64,000 bases of DNA from Trifolium pratense (taxonomy: Eukaryota; Streptophyta; Magnoliopsida; Fabales; Fabaceae). A program made the translations under genes and the position numbers. The stretch lies in contig NC_060060.1 of the NCBI RefSeq assembly GCF_020283565.1, positions 2,666,001 through 2,730,000 on the forward strand, in the 5' to 3' direction. The notes under the pieces are model-generated. The model ran no database searches. It was not told the origin of the DNA and saw only the letters and a program-made list of their open reading frames with translations. This document shows positions 35,635 through 46,990 of this stretch, in pieces (position 1 is the stretch's first letter; each line of letters starts with the position of its first letter).

Positions 35635-37818
35635 TCAAACTGCAATTTTGTGCCTATTGTAGCCTTCAAGGAAGCTGCGCCATATATTGGCATTTGGAGG
35701 GAAAGGCATGCTTGCCATGACTTCCTCAGCTTCCTGTGTTTGTCCATTTTTAGCAAGCAGGTCTACTATGCAATGGTAATGATCATGTTCCGGTCGAATC
35801 CCATAAACAGTTTCCATCTGCTTGAAAATTTTCATCCCTTCGCTCACTAATCCACCGTATCTGCAAGAAGAAAGCACTGCTCTAAGAGCTAATGTGTCAG
35901 GCTTAAACCCCATCCCTACCATGTTGTGGAATATTTTTACTGCCGCGTGAGCATAACCATTAAGCCCGAGGGCAGAAATTAAAGCTGTCCATGTAATAAC
36001 GTTTCTGTCTGTGATTTCTTCAAAAACTTTCACTGAATTTTCAATGTTTCCACACTTTCCATACATGTCAATTAGTACATTGCCCAAAAATGTGTCACAA
36101 CTATTAGTCTTAACAATCAGACCATGAAGAGAACTTCCCAAATCAAAACTGCAAAGTTTGGTGCACACGGATAATACAGTCATAAATGTGTATTTGTCTG
36201 GACATATGTGTGCGGAATGCATACGCTTGAAAACCTCAAAAACCTCATTATAGTTATTGCTCCGAGCGCAGGCTGAAATGGCAATGTTCCAAGATACAAC
36301 ATCAGGCCTTTCTAGTAAAGAAAGCAACTTCATTGTTTCATCGTAATGACCAGTTCTGTTATAGATTCCAGCAATGATGTTAGATGGGATTACATGAAGT
36401 GGATTATTAAACTCCTGGACAAACGAAAGCGCTTCGTTTATAAGACCATTTCTTTTGTAAGCCAAAACAAGAGAGCTTAATACATATTCATGATTCTCAT
36501 ACCCCATTCTTATAACCAAACCGTGGAGCTGATGTAGGTCTAATACATATGTTGACTTAAGAACAGCAGAAAAGGAAGACTCATTAGGATAACATTCCAA
36601 TCGTAACATTTCTCGTAATAACTGAACTGATGTGGGAGAGGAAACATTTGAGTAACCCAATATCAAAGCATTCCAAGAAACCACATTCTTCTCTTCTATC
36701 TGATCAAAACAGTTATGAGCAGACACCAATTTCTCACATTTGGCATAGAAGTTCACCAATGCAGTACCAACAATAACATCAGATTCAAAACCACTCGTTA
36801 TTACTTTAGCATGAACACATTCTCCACACACCAAGTTTCTCAAACCAATACACGACTCAATAACACCTACAAACGTGGCCTGACTCGGAACCAACCCCCT
36901 GTTCAACATATTCAAAAACATCTCCAATGCCATTTGAGACCTCCCACTTTTCACCATTGAATCAATGATCATATTCCAAGATACAACATTCTCAATAGGA
37001 ACCTGCTCAAACAATCTCTCTGCAAAACACAAAGCTCTACACCTAACATAAACACCAATAAGAGAATTAATCGCTGTAACATAACAATCAAACCCAAGTT
37101 TAGTCATCAAACAATGAATCTGTTCACCATAACTCAAATCCTCTTCACAGCCAACAAGTCCCGACAAAAGCGCCACAAAAGAACCGTCAGACAACAACAC
37201 CCCCAACCCCAATAATTCATGGAACAAAATCTTAGTATCCTCGACAAAACCATTACTAGACAACAAAGAGAACATTGTATTCCAAGTCACTACACTCTTA
37301 CAAGACATATCATCAAACACAAAAAAAGCCTCATCCAAACATCCATATCTCCCGAAAAATCCCAACAAAGCACTACCCACAAAAGCATCAGCATCAAAGA
37401 CACCATTTTTAACACTCAAACCAAACAACTGAAACCCCTGAAACAACTCCAACTTTTCACAACAAAGCAAACCCGTTAACGTATACTGATTAGGACGAAA
37501 CCCACATACCCTCAACTGATTCAACAACCTCCAAGCTTCAACTAAATCTCCACGTCGACTATAACAACCAATAAGCGCATTATAAGAAACAAGCGTTCTT
37601 TGAGGCATTTCATCGAACACCTTACGTGCTTGAACAAAATTGCCATGGAAAATGTAGGATGAAACAATGTTGTTGTTGATGAAGATGGATTGATTTGGAA
37701 TGGGTGGTGTTGTAATGGAGAGTGCATGGAGACGTTTTGTTGCGTCGAGGGATGATCGGAATGTGGAGGTTGATTGGAGGAAATTGAGGATACGGGTAAC
37801 ATGGCCATGGTAAGTCAT
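35635..37818 (-). CDS. PLS-class pentatricopeptide repeat protein, 727 aa (At3g58590-like)
   Basis: Single-exon PPR gene, as is usual in plants. PPR proteins bind specific organellar transcripts for editing, splicing or stability; the target cannot be read here. Typical P, L and S repeats run from about residue 45 to 700, for example ARKVFDEMPQRTLVSYNALI, VVSWNMIIDSMVKSGRSQMA, VVSWNALILGYSN, DVVSWNIAISACARSNNYNE, VLIDMYGKCGNIENSVKVFE and ITWTALISALGLNGYAHAAV. It ends NIWRSFLEGYNRHKIAV, at the beginning of an E-type region, with no DYW deaminase domain. The peptide order agrees along its length with Arabidopsis At3g58590 from memory (about 740 residues), so I take it as the ortholog. Start ATG 37818; stop TGA at 35635. 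The N-terminus is Ser/Thr/Arg-rich with few acids, consistent with organelle import. Intact frame, no anomalies. Confidence 0.94.
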   Translation of the reverse strand: MTYHGHVTRILNFLQSTSTFRSSLDATKRLHALSITTPPIPNQSIFINNNIVSSYIFHGNFVQARKVFDEMPQRTLVSYNALIGCYSRRGDLVEAWRLLNQLRVCGFRPNQYTLTGLLCCEKLELFQGFQLFGLSVKNGVFDADAFVGSALLGFFGRYGCLDEAFFVFDDMSCKSVVTWNTMFSLLSSNGFVEDTKILFHELLGLGVLLSDGSFVALLSGLVGCEEDLSYGEQIHCLMTKLGFDCYVTAINSLIGVYVRCRALCFAERLFEQVPIENVVSWNMIIDSMVKSGRSQMALEMFLNMLNRGLVPSQATFVGVIESCIGLRNLVCGECVHAKVITSGFESDVIVGTALVNFYAKCEKLVSAHNCFDQIEEKNVVSWNALILGYSNVSSPTSVQLLREMLRLECYPNESSFSAVLKSTYVLDLHQLHGLVIRMGYENHEYVLSSLVLAYKRNGLINEALSFVQEFNNPLHVIPSNIIAGIYNRTGHYDETMKLLSLLERPDVVSWNIAISACARSNNYNEVFEVFKRMHSAHICPDKYTFMTVLSVCTKLCSFDLGSSLHGLIVKTNSCDTFLGNVLIDMYGKCGNIENSVKVFEEITDRNVITWTALISALGLNGYAHAAVKIFHNMVGMGFKPDTLALRAVLSSCRYGGLVSEGMKIFKQMETVYGIRPEHDHYHCIVDLLAKNGQTQEAEEVMASMPFPPNANIWRSFLEGYNRHKIAV

Positions 37819-38101
37819 ATATGTTATTGCACATTTACAGTAATATGATTGTGAGATGGAAAAATTGTATCTTTATGAATGTGGGTCGGGTCGGGCCAGG
37901 TACTGCATTCAAAGCACAAAGGTAGTTCATTTTCCCGCCGTAAGGTTTCGTCGAGCTTCCATGGCGGTGGGTAAATGGGTTTAAATAGGTTTTACTCGAA
38001 CGGTAAAAAGAAGGCTATTGAGAAAAGGGTTTAAATAGGTTTTTAGTGCGGCAAATATTCCTTAATTTTGTTTTATTTCTTGTAAATTTTTTTTTTTTAA
38101 G
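37819..38101 (-). promoter_or_regulatory. Upstream region of the PPR gene
   Basis: Short upstream region before the SINE at 38104. It contains 'gggtttaaataggtttt' twice (about 37978 and 38028). On the minus strand this reads AAAACCTATTTAAACCC, a possible TATA-like context. No further elements assigned. Confidence 0.35.
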
Positions 38102-38103
38102 TT

Positions 38104-38235
38104 ATCGTGAGTTTAACTCAGTTGGTAGCGACATAGCACTATATGTGCAGAAGTTCGTGTTCGAACTTCAGACACTCCACTTATTTACCTTTAAGGTGAA
38201 TTTTCTAGCCATTAAACTACTTGACAAAAAAATTT
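38104..38235 (+). repeat. tRNA-derived SINE
   Basis: TCGTGAGTTTAACTCAGTTGGTAGCGACAT carries a Pol III A-box-like TTAACTCAGTTGG; a B-box-like GTGTTCGAACT follows about 45 bp on, and the element ends in a 'ttgacaaaaaaattttttttt' tail. This is the pattern of the common legume SINE whose opening resembles a tRNA 'GCTCAGTTGGTAG'. A degraded relative lies at about 48640-48715. Confidence 0.75.
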
Positions 38236-38349
38236 TTTTTTTAATCATCGCAAATATTCATTTTAAACCTTTTGATGTACTTCATATATTTTACGTACTA
38301 TAAAGACCAACATCAATAGAAACTAATTTTGTAAGGACTGGTAAGAGTA

Positions 38350-39010
38350 CAGAATTTTGTCTTATATAATAAGGCTTGTAGATGACTATAAGAGAGCTAC
38401 ACACGATATGGTAGTAGTGGGACAGCATGAAAGAATTTTGTCTTATATTAAATGGAAACCTCCGAAGGATAATTATGTGAAGCTCAACACTGATGGAGCT
38501 TGTAAGGAAGGAAGAAGAGCTGAATGTGGTGGTGTTATTAGAGGAAATCAAGGTGAATGGTTAGGTGGTTTTGTTAAAGGAATTGGATATTGTAACGCTT
38601 TTGTTGCGGAGCTTTGGGGAGTTTTGGAGGATTTGATCCTTGCACAACGGTTGGGGTTTGAGAGGGTGGAGTTAAGCATTGATTCGAGGGCTGTTATGCA
38701 TGTTATTTCAACAGAGAAGAATCAAGGTTCTGCAGAATTTGCGATAGTTAAAAAAATACGTCGACTTTTGAAAATGGATTGGAATGTGAAAATATATCAT
38801 GAGTTTCGGGAGGCAAACAAGTGTGTGGATGCATTAGCAAATATTGGATACAATCTGGAGCATGCAGTGATTTATTATGAAACTTGCCCTACAGATATTA
38901 GGGACATCTTGTTAGCTGACGAAATGGGGATTACTACCCCTAGATTGATTGTGGCTTAGTTTTTCTTTTCCTCGGGCTTTTGCCCTCATATGTATAAAAA
39001 AAAAGTTAAA
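38350..39010 (+). mobile_element. 5'-truncated L1-type LINE (RNase H end)
   Basis: A LINE 3' end: RNase H domain, short pyrimidine-rich 3' UTR ('cctcgggcttttgccctcat') and a poly-A tail from about 38997. The surrounding sequence (38302-38338 and from about 39018) matches the repeat unit at 39431-39500, so the LINE seems to have landed in an older repeat. The left junction is approximate. Confidence 0.7.
38408..38959 (+). CDS. RNase H-like domain (RVT_3 type) of a LINE, intact 183-codon frame
   Basis: Reverse-transcriptase-associated RNase H. From the first ATG (38408) it reads MVVVGQHERILSYIKWKPPK, KLNTDGACKEGRRAECGGVI (catalytic D in NTDGA), ELWGVLEDLILAQRLGFERV (catalytic E), VELSIDSRAV (catalytic D) and HEFREANKCVDALANIGYN (C-terminal R/D motif). 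All expected acidic residues are visible. The frame is also open upstream of the ATG to about 38357, without a start. In plants this domain forms the C-terminus of L1-type LINE polymerases; stand-alone copies also occur, some expressed. I judge it a LINE fragment; domestication is a minor possibility. Confidence 0.75.
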   Translation: MVVVGQHERILSYIKWKPPKDNYVKLNTDGACKEGRRAECGGVIRGNQGEWLGGFVKGIGYCNAFVAELWGVLEDLILAQRLGFERVELSIDSRAVMHVISTEKNQGSAEFAIVKKIRRLLKMDWNVKIYHEFREANKCVDALANIGYNLEHAVIYYETCPTDIRDILLADEMGITTPRLIVA

Positions 39011-39039
39011 AATAAAAAAGTAATTTTATACGGACTAAA

Positions 39040-39830
39040 ATTAAAATTAATTATTTTGTCAAAAAAAAATTAAAATTAATTATATTTGTAGATCATTTCT
39101 TGAAAAAAAAAGGTAAAATATATTTTTCGTTCCAACAAAATTAGTGAATTTTGATTTTTGTTCCTATAAAAAAAATCACTTGTTTTCTTATGTTTTTAGT
39201 CTCTAATGGACAAAATTTTAACATTTTTTAACATAATATAAATTTATATAAGTTTAACATGATATATAGACATAATATAAACACATTTGAACATAAAAGT
39301 GTTATAATATTAATATTGATATTAAAATTAACAAAAATTAGCAAAACATTAAATTGATTAAATATAGTTTTGAACTTTCAAATTTTTCTATTGCTTATTT
39401 TTAAGCCCTCAAATTTATATTTTACATTAAAGACCAACATCAATAGAAACTAATTTTGTAAGGATTAAAATTAAAAAAAAAAATTACATGGACTAAAATT
39501 AAAATTAATTATATTTGCAGATCATTTCTTGAAAAAAAATATAGGTAAAATATATTTTTCGTCCCTAGAGTATTTGCAAATTTTGATTTTCGTCACTATA
39601 AAAAAAATCACTTGTTTTCTTTTTGTTTTTAGTCCCTATAATGGACAAAATTTTAACATTTTTTAATATAATATGAACTTATATAAATTTAACATGATAT
39701 ATAGACATAATAAACACATTTAAACATAAAAGTGTTATAATATTGATACTATTTAGGAATAAAAACATTAAATTGATTAAATATAGTTTTGACCTTTCAA
39801 ATTTTTCTATTGCTTATTTTTAAGCTCTCG
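39040..39830. repeat. Tandem duplication of a ~432-bp AT-rich unit
   Basis: The stretch from 39112 ('ggtaaaatatatttttcgt') through 'aaaatcacttgttttct', 'atggacaaaattttaacatt' and 'aatatagttttga.ctttcaa' recurs 432 bp later from about 39543. The last 50 bp of the unit (39431-39480, 'aaagaccaacatcaatagaa') also occurs at 38302, before the LINE, so three unit borders exist. No ORF. Confidence 0.75.
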
Positions 39831-41002
39831 AATTTATTCCATTTTACATTTGTTAATTCCATTAATATTTTGACTGAAAATTGGCCAGCTATTTTATTGT
39901 TTGAGTTTTAAGTTTTAACCCATCAAAGTTATCCCATTTTACATTCGTTAACCCCCATTAATATTTTGAACGAAAATTGATGGTGAAAACCAAAAAACAA
40001 GAATTTTAGAATCTATTTTCCGAAAGAAAAAAATTTCGTTTCAGAAAATAGATTGAATCTTACCTCTTCGTTATTTAGTTAGTGTACTTAATTTGCACCT
40101 TAAGTAGCGAATCACACTTTTTTATCCAACCTCAATTTGCTACTTAACCGAAAAACGCCCTTCATTCGTTTCACATTTTATATTGCGAACCTTTGTCCTA
40201 TATAACACGAGGCCCATCACCTCCCCTCGTTTCAATAGTTACTCAAAGATGGAGTAATTAAGCGCAATAGACCAATTTTTTGGGGATGCAATTAGACCAA
40301 TTAAGTGTTGACAACGAGTTGGAATTCATCACAAATACTTTATTTATTTATTTATTTAGAAAACTCTTTATGAGCATCTCCAATAAAAGTAGGATACATG
40401 TTTCTTAAGAGTAAATATTATTTTGGCACGCCACGTAAAATTTTAGATTCTATAAATTTAGTCAAAGTTGTTTAATTAAGATAATTAAAAGTACCCTTAA
40501 AAAAAATACTTAAAAGTAAGTTTTATAAAATTTGGTGTGAAAATGTATATGTATCATATAAAATTGAAATGCCACATATGTACCCATTTAAAATTATAAA
40601 AAAAGTTTCTGAAGAAACAATGTTCTTTAGTTGCCTAAGATTGCCAAACTGAAAGTTAGAGAGCATTCCTTTCAAAATACAAAGATTTAATGGACGAGTG
40701 CACTCTCAACAAAAATTATTTTTATATGTATATGTAACAGTGAGAGATCGAATATATGACTACATATTTAAACTAGCAATCCAATTATTTGTCATGCAAA
40801 CTGTACCACATTATTTTTAGATGAAAGCAATATATTGATGATAATGAAGACCCTAAAATAGGGATGAAAAAACTTTTTTATGACATGGTATTGATCTTCC
40901 AAAGTCAGTGGTCATGTACAGGGTTCACCAACACCTACACTAGTCGTGAACCACATCACTTGTTACAAGTGGAATAAAATGAAGGAAAGCATATAGAATG
41001 CA

Positions 41003-41161
41003 CGAAAATGGATTCTCTGCAGTTACTATTTGACTGCAGGTTAATCTCAGTCTTACAAATTTATTAATATATATTATTTATTTAATCAAAATTCAATTCA
41101 ATGGTTCACATGCAGTGACTGCATGACTACACCATACTTTGACCGCATGGAATCCAGGTCC
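41003..41161. mobile_element. Small MITE (159 bp) with 9-bp target duplication
   Basis: TAGAATGCA occurs on both sides (40994-41002 and 41162-41170). The element begins CGAAAATGGATTCTCTGCAG and ends GACCGCATGGAATCCAGGTCC; the ends are only partly inverted (TGGATTC / GGAATCCA). The diverged paralogue near 42740 runs through the same site without the insert, which serves as an empty-site control. Mutator-like by duplication length. Confidence 0.7.
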
Positions 41162-41732
41162 TAGAATGCACATATAGTAAGCACACCTCACAACAACCAC
41201 TAATCTCCTTTAAGAATTTCTTGAAGTTGATCATTCTATGTTCCATTATGCCTAAACCACAAAAGTAGTAGTTATTATTCGCACAACCAAAACAATACAA
41301 AACAAATGTTTTAAATGGATTTTCTTCATGTAATATGTAAATTTTTATTTTTAATCCTTGTAAACAAATATTTTTTGCTTTGAATTCTTATACAAATATG
41401 TATGTAAAGCGCAACTGTTTATTTTGTAAAAATATTTATATTTATATTTTCTAAAATATGTGTTCATTTTAAATTGCTAATAAGACATTCAGTTTTTATA
41501 ATGAACAATTATGATGAAAAATAGAAGTAAGATTAGGTGATGCATTTTTTAAAATAATGAAAATAATATTTTTGACATTTTCATTGTTTCCTAAAATGCA
41601 TATAATTATTCACTTAAGAGTCTAATATTTTATTGTTAGCAAGTAAAATTAACCTAATTTTAAGATAGGAGAATATAAACATTTTAACAAAGTAAATGGG
41701 GTTAGTTTTTTGGTAAGAGTAAATGGGGTTAG

Positions 41733-41862
41733 TCAATGTTATGATTTATGATTTTGTTTTCGTGACTCTTTGTAGACTTTTGTAGTCTATCTCGGTACGT
41801 CTTGTGTTGGGGAGGCTGCTGTGATAATATATATCTCATTTTAACTTGTTAAAAAAAAAACA
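41733..41862 (+). repeat. LINE 3' UTR tail with poly-A
   Basis: 'tagtctatctcggtacgtc', 'ttgtgttggggaggctgc' and 'tatatatctcattttaacttgtt' followed by A10 match the L1-type 3' UTR pattern also seen at 51780-51890 ('atctcggcacaccttgtgct'). No coding part remains. Confidence 0.6.
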
Positions 41863-42214
41863 AATTGAGCTTTAAGCAAGTTGTCAGGATTTGATCTCCG
41901 ACCGAAATGCACTTCGTATGCTTCATATGTTTTCGATGAAAATTAGTCAATATTAAACAAAAATAGAAACTTCATATCTATAATATGATAAAAAAAATCC
42001 TCGTATAGACCGTACCCAAGTCAAAGGTACTACCAGCTTAATATTTCATTGGAATCTTGCTACGTGATCCGCTGAAAATGGAATACAATTTTACTATGGT
42101 TGATATGTGAGCTTACACAAGTTAATTACTTAAGGATCACATGAGTGCAATTCACGAGTTTATGTGAAATTCAAGATAATGTCTTGATGATGGTGCCCTT
42201 CACAATCCCAAGTA

Positions 42215-42325
42215 TTACTAATTATTTACATTATTGGATCACTAACCCAAATTCTAATATCCCCCAAAATTATTTACATTATTGGATCACTAACCCAAAT
42301 TTTAATTTTAATCCCCCAAACGTGA
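42215..42325. repeat. Two-copy tandem repeat of about 48 bp
   Basis: 'aattatttacattattggat' + 'cactaacccaaatt' + 'ctaatatccccca' is repeated directly once with small changes at 42219 and 42269. Confidence 0.7.
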
Positions 42326-43407
42326 TAAATTTTGGGATCAGAGATTAATACTACTAGTATTTGTTATAGAGTGCTTTCTAGCATGGTGTATTTTAAATCA
42401 TCTTGTTAGTTTTTTCTAATAACTAAGATAAGATATTCTCTATGTGCATTTGATGGACTAATCTTTTGAGTTTTATGTGGTTCTAATCTCCAAGAATTTT
42501 AACATTGCTGGATGTTATATTAGATTAAATTAGAAGAAATTAATGTCATCTTATTTAAATGTCCTTGGATAATCCAATTTTGTTTATTACATATGCAAGT
42601 ACATCAAAATTTTATGATAATGATTGATGATCATGGTATATAGCTCCCCCAAAATAAGTCTGTGGCCATGTAAAGGTCAACTATCACCCAAAGCACTTAC
42701 AAGTGGAAGAAATGAAAATAGGCATATGGCATATAGGACACACCACTACCACTAAGTCTCCATTAATAAATTTCTTGAAGTTGGTTATTCTACTTCCATT
42801 CTACCTAAACCACAAAAGTAGTGATACTAGGTTTTCCTACAACTACACACAAAAATACAATAAAGTTAATTAATCATGATTCGTGGCCCACCATTAATCT
42901 TCCAATACATATTTTTTAGTAATCAAGTGTGGTCATCTAATCGTGAATCAATGGTAGAGATTGTTTCGTACAGATTTTATAAGAGTGTAATATCAATCGA
43001 CTAATCTTTAATCAATGACTCTGATTTATTACTGCGTAAAATTGTGGGATATGTGGGAATCGTGGTCCATTTTTTAGTCTTACCAACACCACCTCATATT
43101 TTGGTCCACATTCATAATAAGAGACAATAATCATATGTAGCATTATGCAAATACACAATATCTTAATACACAAGAAGGTTCCTAAACACTTCAATATTGT
43201 TCTTTTACATTTTCCACATGATTTGAATGATCATTTAAGAATATTTGGTAAAGACCCAGCGTTAAAGTTAGGAAGAAAAAAACATTATTATAAAAGTGTT
43301 CATCTTTTGCTTTTCTTTACAATGTACACAAGATACAACTCAACTTTGCTACTGCTTTACATAAATAGAACTTGTTCCTCAAAACATAAAATTTATCTAA
43401 TTTTTTT

Positions 43408-43743
43408 TGGTGTAAATATGTTTTTCTTCCCGCAAATATGTTTTCTTCAGGTTTCAGTCTGAGTCCCTGAAAAATTAAATTTTGTTTTTAGTCCCTGCTA
43501 TTTTGTTTTAGTTTGTGTAATACCTTAATCACATTGAATTAGTCCTTGTAAAAAGAAATTGATGTCATATTTTAGGGACGAATGTCCATATATTACAAGG
43601 ACTAATTTAATATGAACTAAAACTAAATAACACAGACAAAAGGAAAAACTTTCTATTTTCAAGAATTGAGAACAAAAAAATGTTTTCGTGTAGACTAAGA
43701 AGAAATCGCAAGTGAATTGTGGGACTAAAAACATACTTAAACC
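43408..43743. repeat. Legume palindromic repeat ('taaatatgtttttggtccc' family)
   Basis: The left end GTGTAAATATGTTTTTCTTC and the right end GGGACTAAAAACATACTTAAACC are inverted relatives; in the middle 'ttagtccttgtaa' is mirrored by 'ttacaaggactaa'. This is a foldback MITE-like family very common in Medicago-type genomes. It ends about 70 bp short of the stop codon of the next gene and may be in its 3' UTR. Confidence 0.65.
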
Positions 43744-43812
43744 ATTGTAATTCTAGTGAAGAATAACTCGAAAGGAGGACGGTGAATAAATCAGGCATGC
43801 TTTTAGCTAAGA

Positions 43813-46800
43813 TCATGTCATTGTCAATGATACATCTTGAAGTGGTAAGCATTCATGAGGGTTGGAATAAAAATAGTCTTCTTCTTTGGGTCTATTTGGG
43901 ATGATAACTCTTCTTTTAGGGTTTCCCATCCTCTTGGCATGAACTTTCTTCACCTTAATGGAAAAAGCATCCCAACTTAATGACTTATTGGTATATAGGT
44001 CTATGAGGGGCACCACATGCTTTCTATCAAGTAGTATAGTCCTTTTGAAACCTAGGAATCTGAAGACAAGGAAGTACGATATCAGTAAAAAAAAAAAAGA
44101 TTTGAATAGAGTAAACACTAAACAATCATTTTGATCACTGAATGTGTCGGGCGTTGTCACTATAGTCATAGAATGTATCAAAATTACAAACATCTATGGA
44201 TGTGCCGTTCTTTAGTGGTTTTTTGAATGTGTCTTTCGATAATTAGTTTGGTCCTTAATTGTGTTGTACGTTAGTCCTATAAAATTACTAACAAAAGTCA
44301 GACTCAGGAATGTTTTTGTAATTTCAATACATTTAAGGGCTATAGTGGAACCGCTCGCTCATTTAGGGATTAAAATGACGATTTACACATTTTCATATCA
44401 GAGTAATGATGTATCATGCAGTCTAAATAGTACATCATCAAAGTATGCGGTTACCTTCTATGGCCTTCGACAACTTTAGCCATGTTTCCATCATATGTTG
44501 GAACAAATATATCACTCTCTAGAGACACAAGATAATCTAATGCAGCCATTTGTGATGAGTGGTTTTGGAAATACATCAACTCCGAAGGTTCCAGCAGAGT
44601 TTCCTTCCTTACCTGTGGTAGTATGTAAAACCAAATAAAAGTTACAAACGAACGCGTGCGCACATAAATAGATAAACAAACAAACAAATAGATATATGAT
44701 TTTGCTTTTCTACTGACCAGGTTGGGATAAGTGGCTCGTAAACGTGCCATTCTTCTCTCTCCGCCAAATATTTCTCCGGCAGCAATATAAATTTGAATAT
44801 TTTGATCTATGTCCAGTGCTTTCAGTATTAGAGCAGTTTCCTCAGGTGTCAACGGACATAAACCATCATTCCTCTTAAGCTCGGAATTTATTACTTTTTC
44901 CTTCCACCAAGGATAAGCATATCTAAGAAAGCAATTTTCCAAAAATCACATTAAATTAAAAGAGTAAACCAAAAATTGATGCTGACATGCTGTAATACAT
45001 AAACATATATTAGATTACCTCATTCTTGTCAGTTCCTCAACCTCGCTGTCGTCACATCCATGAGTGCAGCCAGAGAAAGCCAACATGTCCATCTCATATC
45101 TAAGATGAAGTACAAGAAAAGGTCCTCTTTCCCTCAAAATCCTTACTATCTTTTTACCAAGTTGTTCTATTTGAGAAGTAAACCTCAAAGCATTGAAATT
45201 TACTCGGCATCTCAACTTTTGAATCTCGATAGGTAATCCATTGTTAGCGAGTCGGGCATCAGTCCTATTTAGGTGCACAACCTTGTGTTTCCGTAGCAGA
45301 GGAAGGATCTAAGAGAAACAAGAGAATTAGTTGCACGGAAGTATCCCAAGAAACAATGAATTTGGATCGTCTGCCTTGCAGTCACAATCCCACACATTCA
45401 CGCAGTCAACGCATCGGTGGCCGTAGGATCGAAATTGGACGGTGATATCGATTCAATGGCCACCAATGAACTGATTGCGTGAATGAGTCAGATTGTGACT
45501 GCAAACAATCCAAATTTGAAAAGAAACTGTTAAATGAAAGAAGGAAAAAAAAAATTAAAGACCTGTTTTTCGTAGTATGAAATATCCGACCAACTAATCG
45601 GGGGCAATGAGTAAGACAGTCCTAATTCAACTCTTCTCTTGAGCCTAGGTGGTAGTTGCTTTAATATTCTAACTTCATCTCTCAATGATGCAATGAAATT
45701 ATCTACATCAAATATGTCTTGGAACTCACTGCAAACATCAAATTAACAGAAATGATGACATTCCAATTCAGAAATCAGGAAGATAACCATAAATAGAGAT
45801 GCTTCTTTAACTGAAATTATGAAATAGCAATAACAATGTGCAAACCTTGGATCAGCCCAGAAAGACGATTTATCGAGCTCTGGAACTATGAGAGTGACAT
45901 TTAAATGTCTTGCAATAGCAACCATGTCACATATCTGTTGAAGAAAATTCAAAATTTTGAGAAAAAAACAGAATAAAATTAGTGTGCTCATATAATTTTA
46001 TGGATTGCAGCAAAGGTAACTAACACTAAGTACGTGGAACTCACTGCTGCTCTCATTTGGTTGAGTCCTCCATTGCAGGAAACCATAAGATAACCATTAT
46101 TTTTATAAATCCCTGATGAAAAGAATTATAAAATTCAGTTGATAGCCATAAGATTCTTAATCACAAAACGACACAAGTTCTTTTGTAAATATAGACAGGG
46201 TTTTAGAAAAGGTTTGCGGCCGTGACATCATGTTTTTTGAAGTCTCCTTGACTGCAATACAATTAGGATTGAAGTCTTATAAGATGCATTTGACCGAAAT
46301 TTTCTGCAGTATCATGGATCGCGACCAAATGCAGCCACAATATAAGGCTCATAATCAATGATCATCTAATTATGACCTTCTGTAATGAGAAGAAACGTCA
46401 TGGTTTCTGATGTCCCCTCGACCAAATTCAACTGAAGTCATATAAGCTTCATTTGACCACAAGATCACTACCGACCGTGACCATGATAGAAGGCTCATAA
46501 TCAATGATAATCTATTGAGAATTTCTGTAATGAGAATGATTCTTAAATATCGTAGCACTGACATTTCAGATCAAAGGTGTGACTAGTGTTGGACACGGAC
46601 ACATGTGAGTTAATTTCAAAAGCAAACTACGATTACTTCAACTATCATATAACAAACCAAGAACTTACTTTTTGGTGGAAACACAACCTTAGCTGGAACA
46701 ATGACCTTAGTTACAATTGAAGGTTCTTCTAGGTGGCTAAAACAATAAGGCATACCCTTCAACAACCTTGGACCCCAAAACTCTCCAATTGCTATCAACT

Positions 46801-46990
46801 GAACAACACAAGACCAAATAATCACAGTAGTAACGGCACGTGCCATCCACACTTTGATCCTAGGCTTTACAATAAATCTCTTCGACTTCATAACTTCACC
46901 ATCACTCAAAACATTGAATCCCATCTCCATCTCTTCACTATCACAATGATCACTTTTTCCATCAGATACTTTTGTTAACCTCAACAACAT
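43813..46990 (-). CDS. O-fucosyltransferase family protein (GT106), 514 aa
   Basis: Type II Golgi glycosyltransferase of the plant O-FucT/GT106 family, whose characterised members act on cell-wall polysaccharides or proteins; the acceptor here is unknown. Eight exons: 46669-46990, 46045-46112, 45846-45934, 45563-45728, 45019-45308, 44718-44922, 44455-44612, 43813-44059; GT-AG introns, 1545 nt, phases consistent. A cytosolic tail rich in acids, then basics, is followed by one membrane helix (about 51-69, [18 protein letters not shown]). Family motifs in order: [68 protein letters not shown], and [20 protein letters not shown] with [18 protein letters not shown]. Length is normal for the family (500-550). 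The ATG at 46990 is in frame and gives the tail-plus-anchor layout. No disruption. Introns 2 and 6 are short; a MITE-like repeat sits in intron 4. Confidence 0.94.
45361..45516. repeat. MITE-like inverted repeat in O-FucT intron 4
   Basis: The left arm TTTGGATCGTCTGCCTTGCA then GTCACAATCCC..ACATTCACGCAGT is inverted at the right as GATTGCGTGAATGAGTC..AGATTGTGACTGCAAACAATCCAAA. The arms are about 45 bp. A related opening 'gggatcgtctgcca' occurs at 49876, and the 'ggattctctgcagt' end of the 41003 element looks similar, so these may be one family. Confidence 0.65.

Larger units (their letters stand above)
39831..43400. other. Long gene-free region between the LINE and the O-fucosyltransferase gene
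   Basis: I see no gene. It holds a diverged duplication (about 40890-41290 versus 42640-42840) sharing 'gaatttcttgaagttg', 'ctaaaccacaaaagtagt' and 'cttacaagtgga'; the first copy is split by a MITE at 41003-41161. A LINE tail lies at 41733-41862 and a short tandem repeat at 42215-42325. 40010-40050 has a small inverted 'gaatctattttccg' pair. Confidence 0.5.

Noticed and set aside
36715..37479. Plus-strand frames opposite the PPR gene
   Set aside because: Antisense by-products of PPR codon usage.
38104..38175. A tRNA gene
   Set aside because: A- and B-box-like motifs are present but the cloverleaf does not form and a long non-tRNA tail follows; SINE is the better call.
43145..43462. 105-codon plus-strand frame
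   Set aside because: No recognisable motif, overlaps a palindromic repeat, composition like intergenic DNA.
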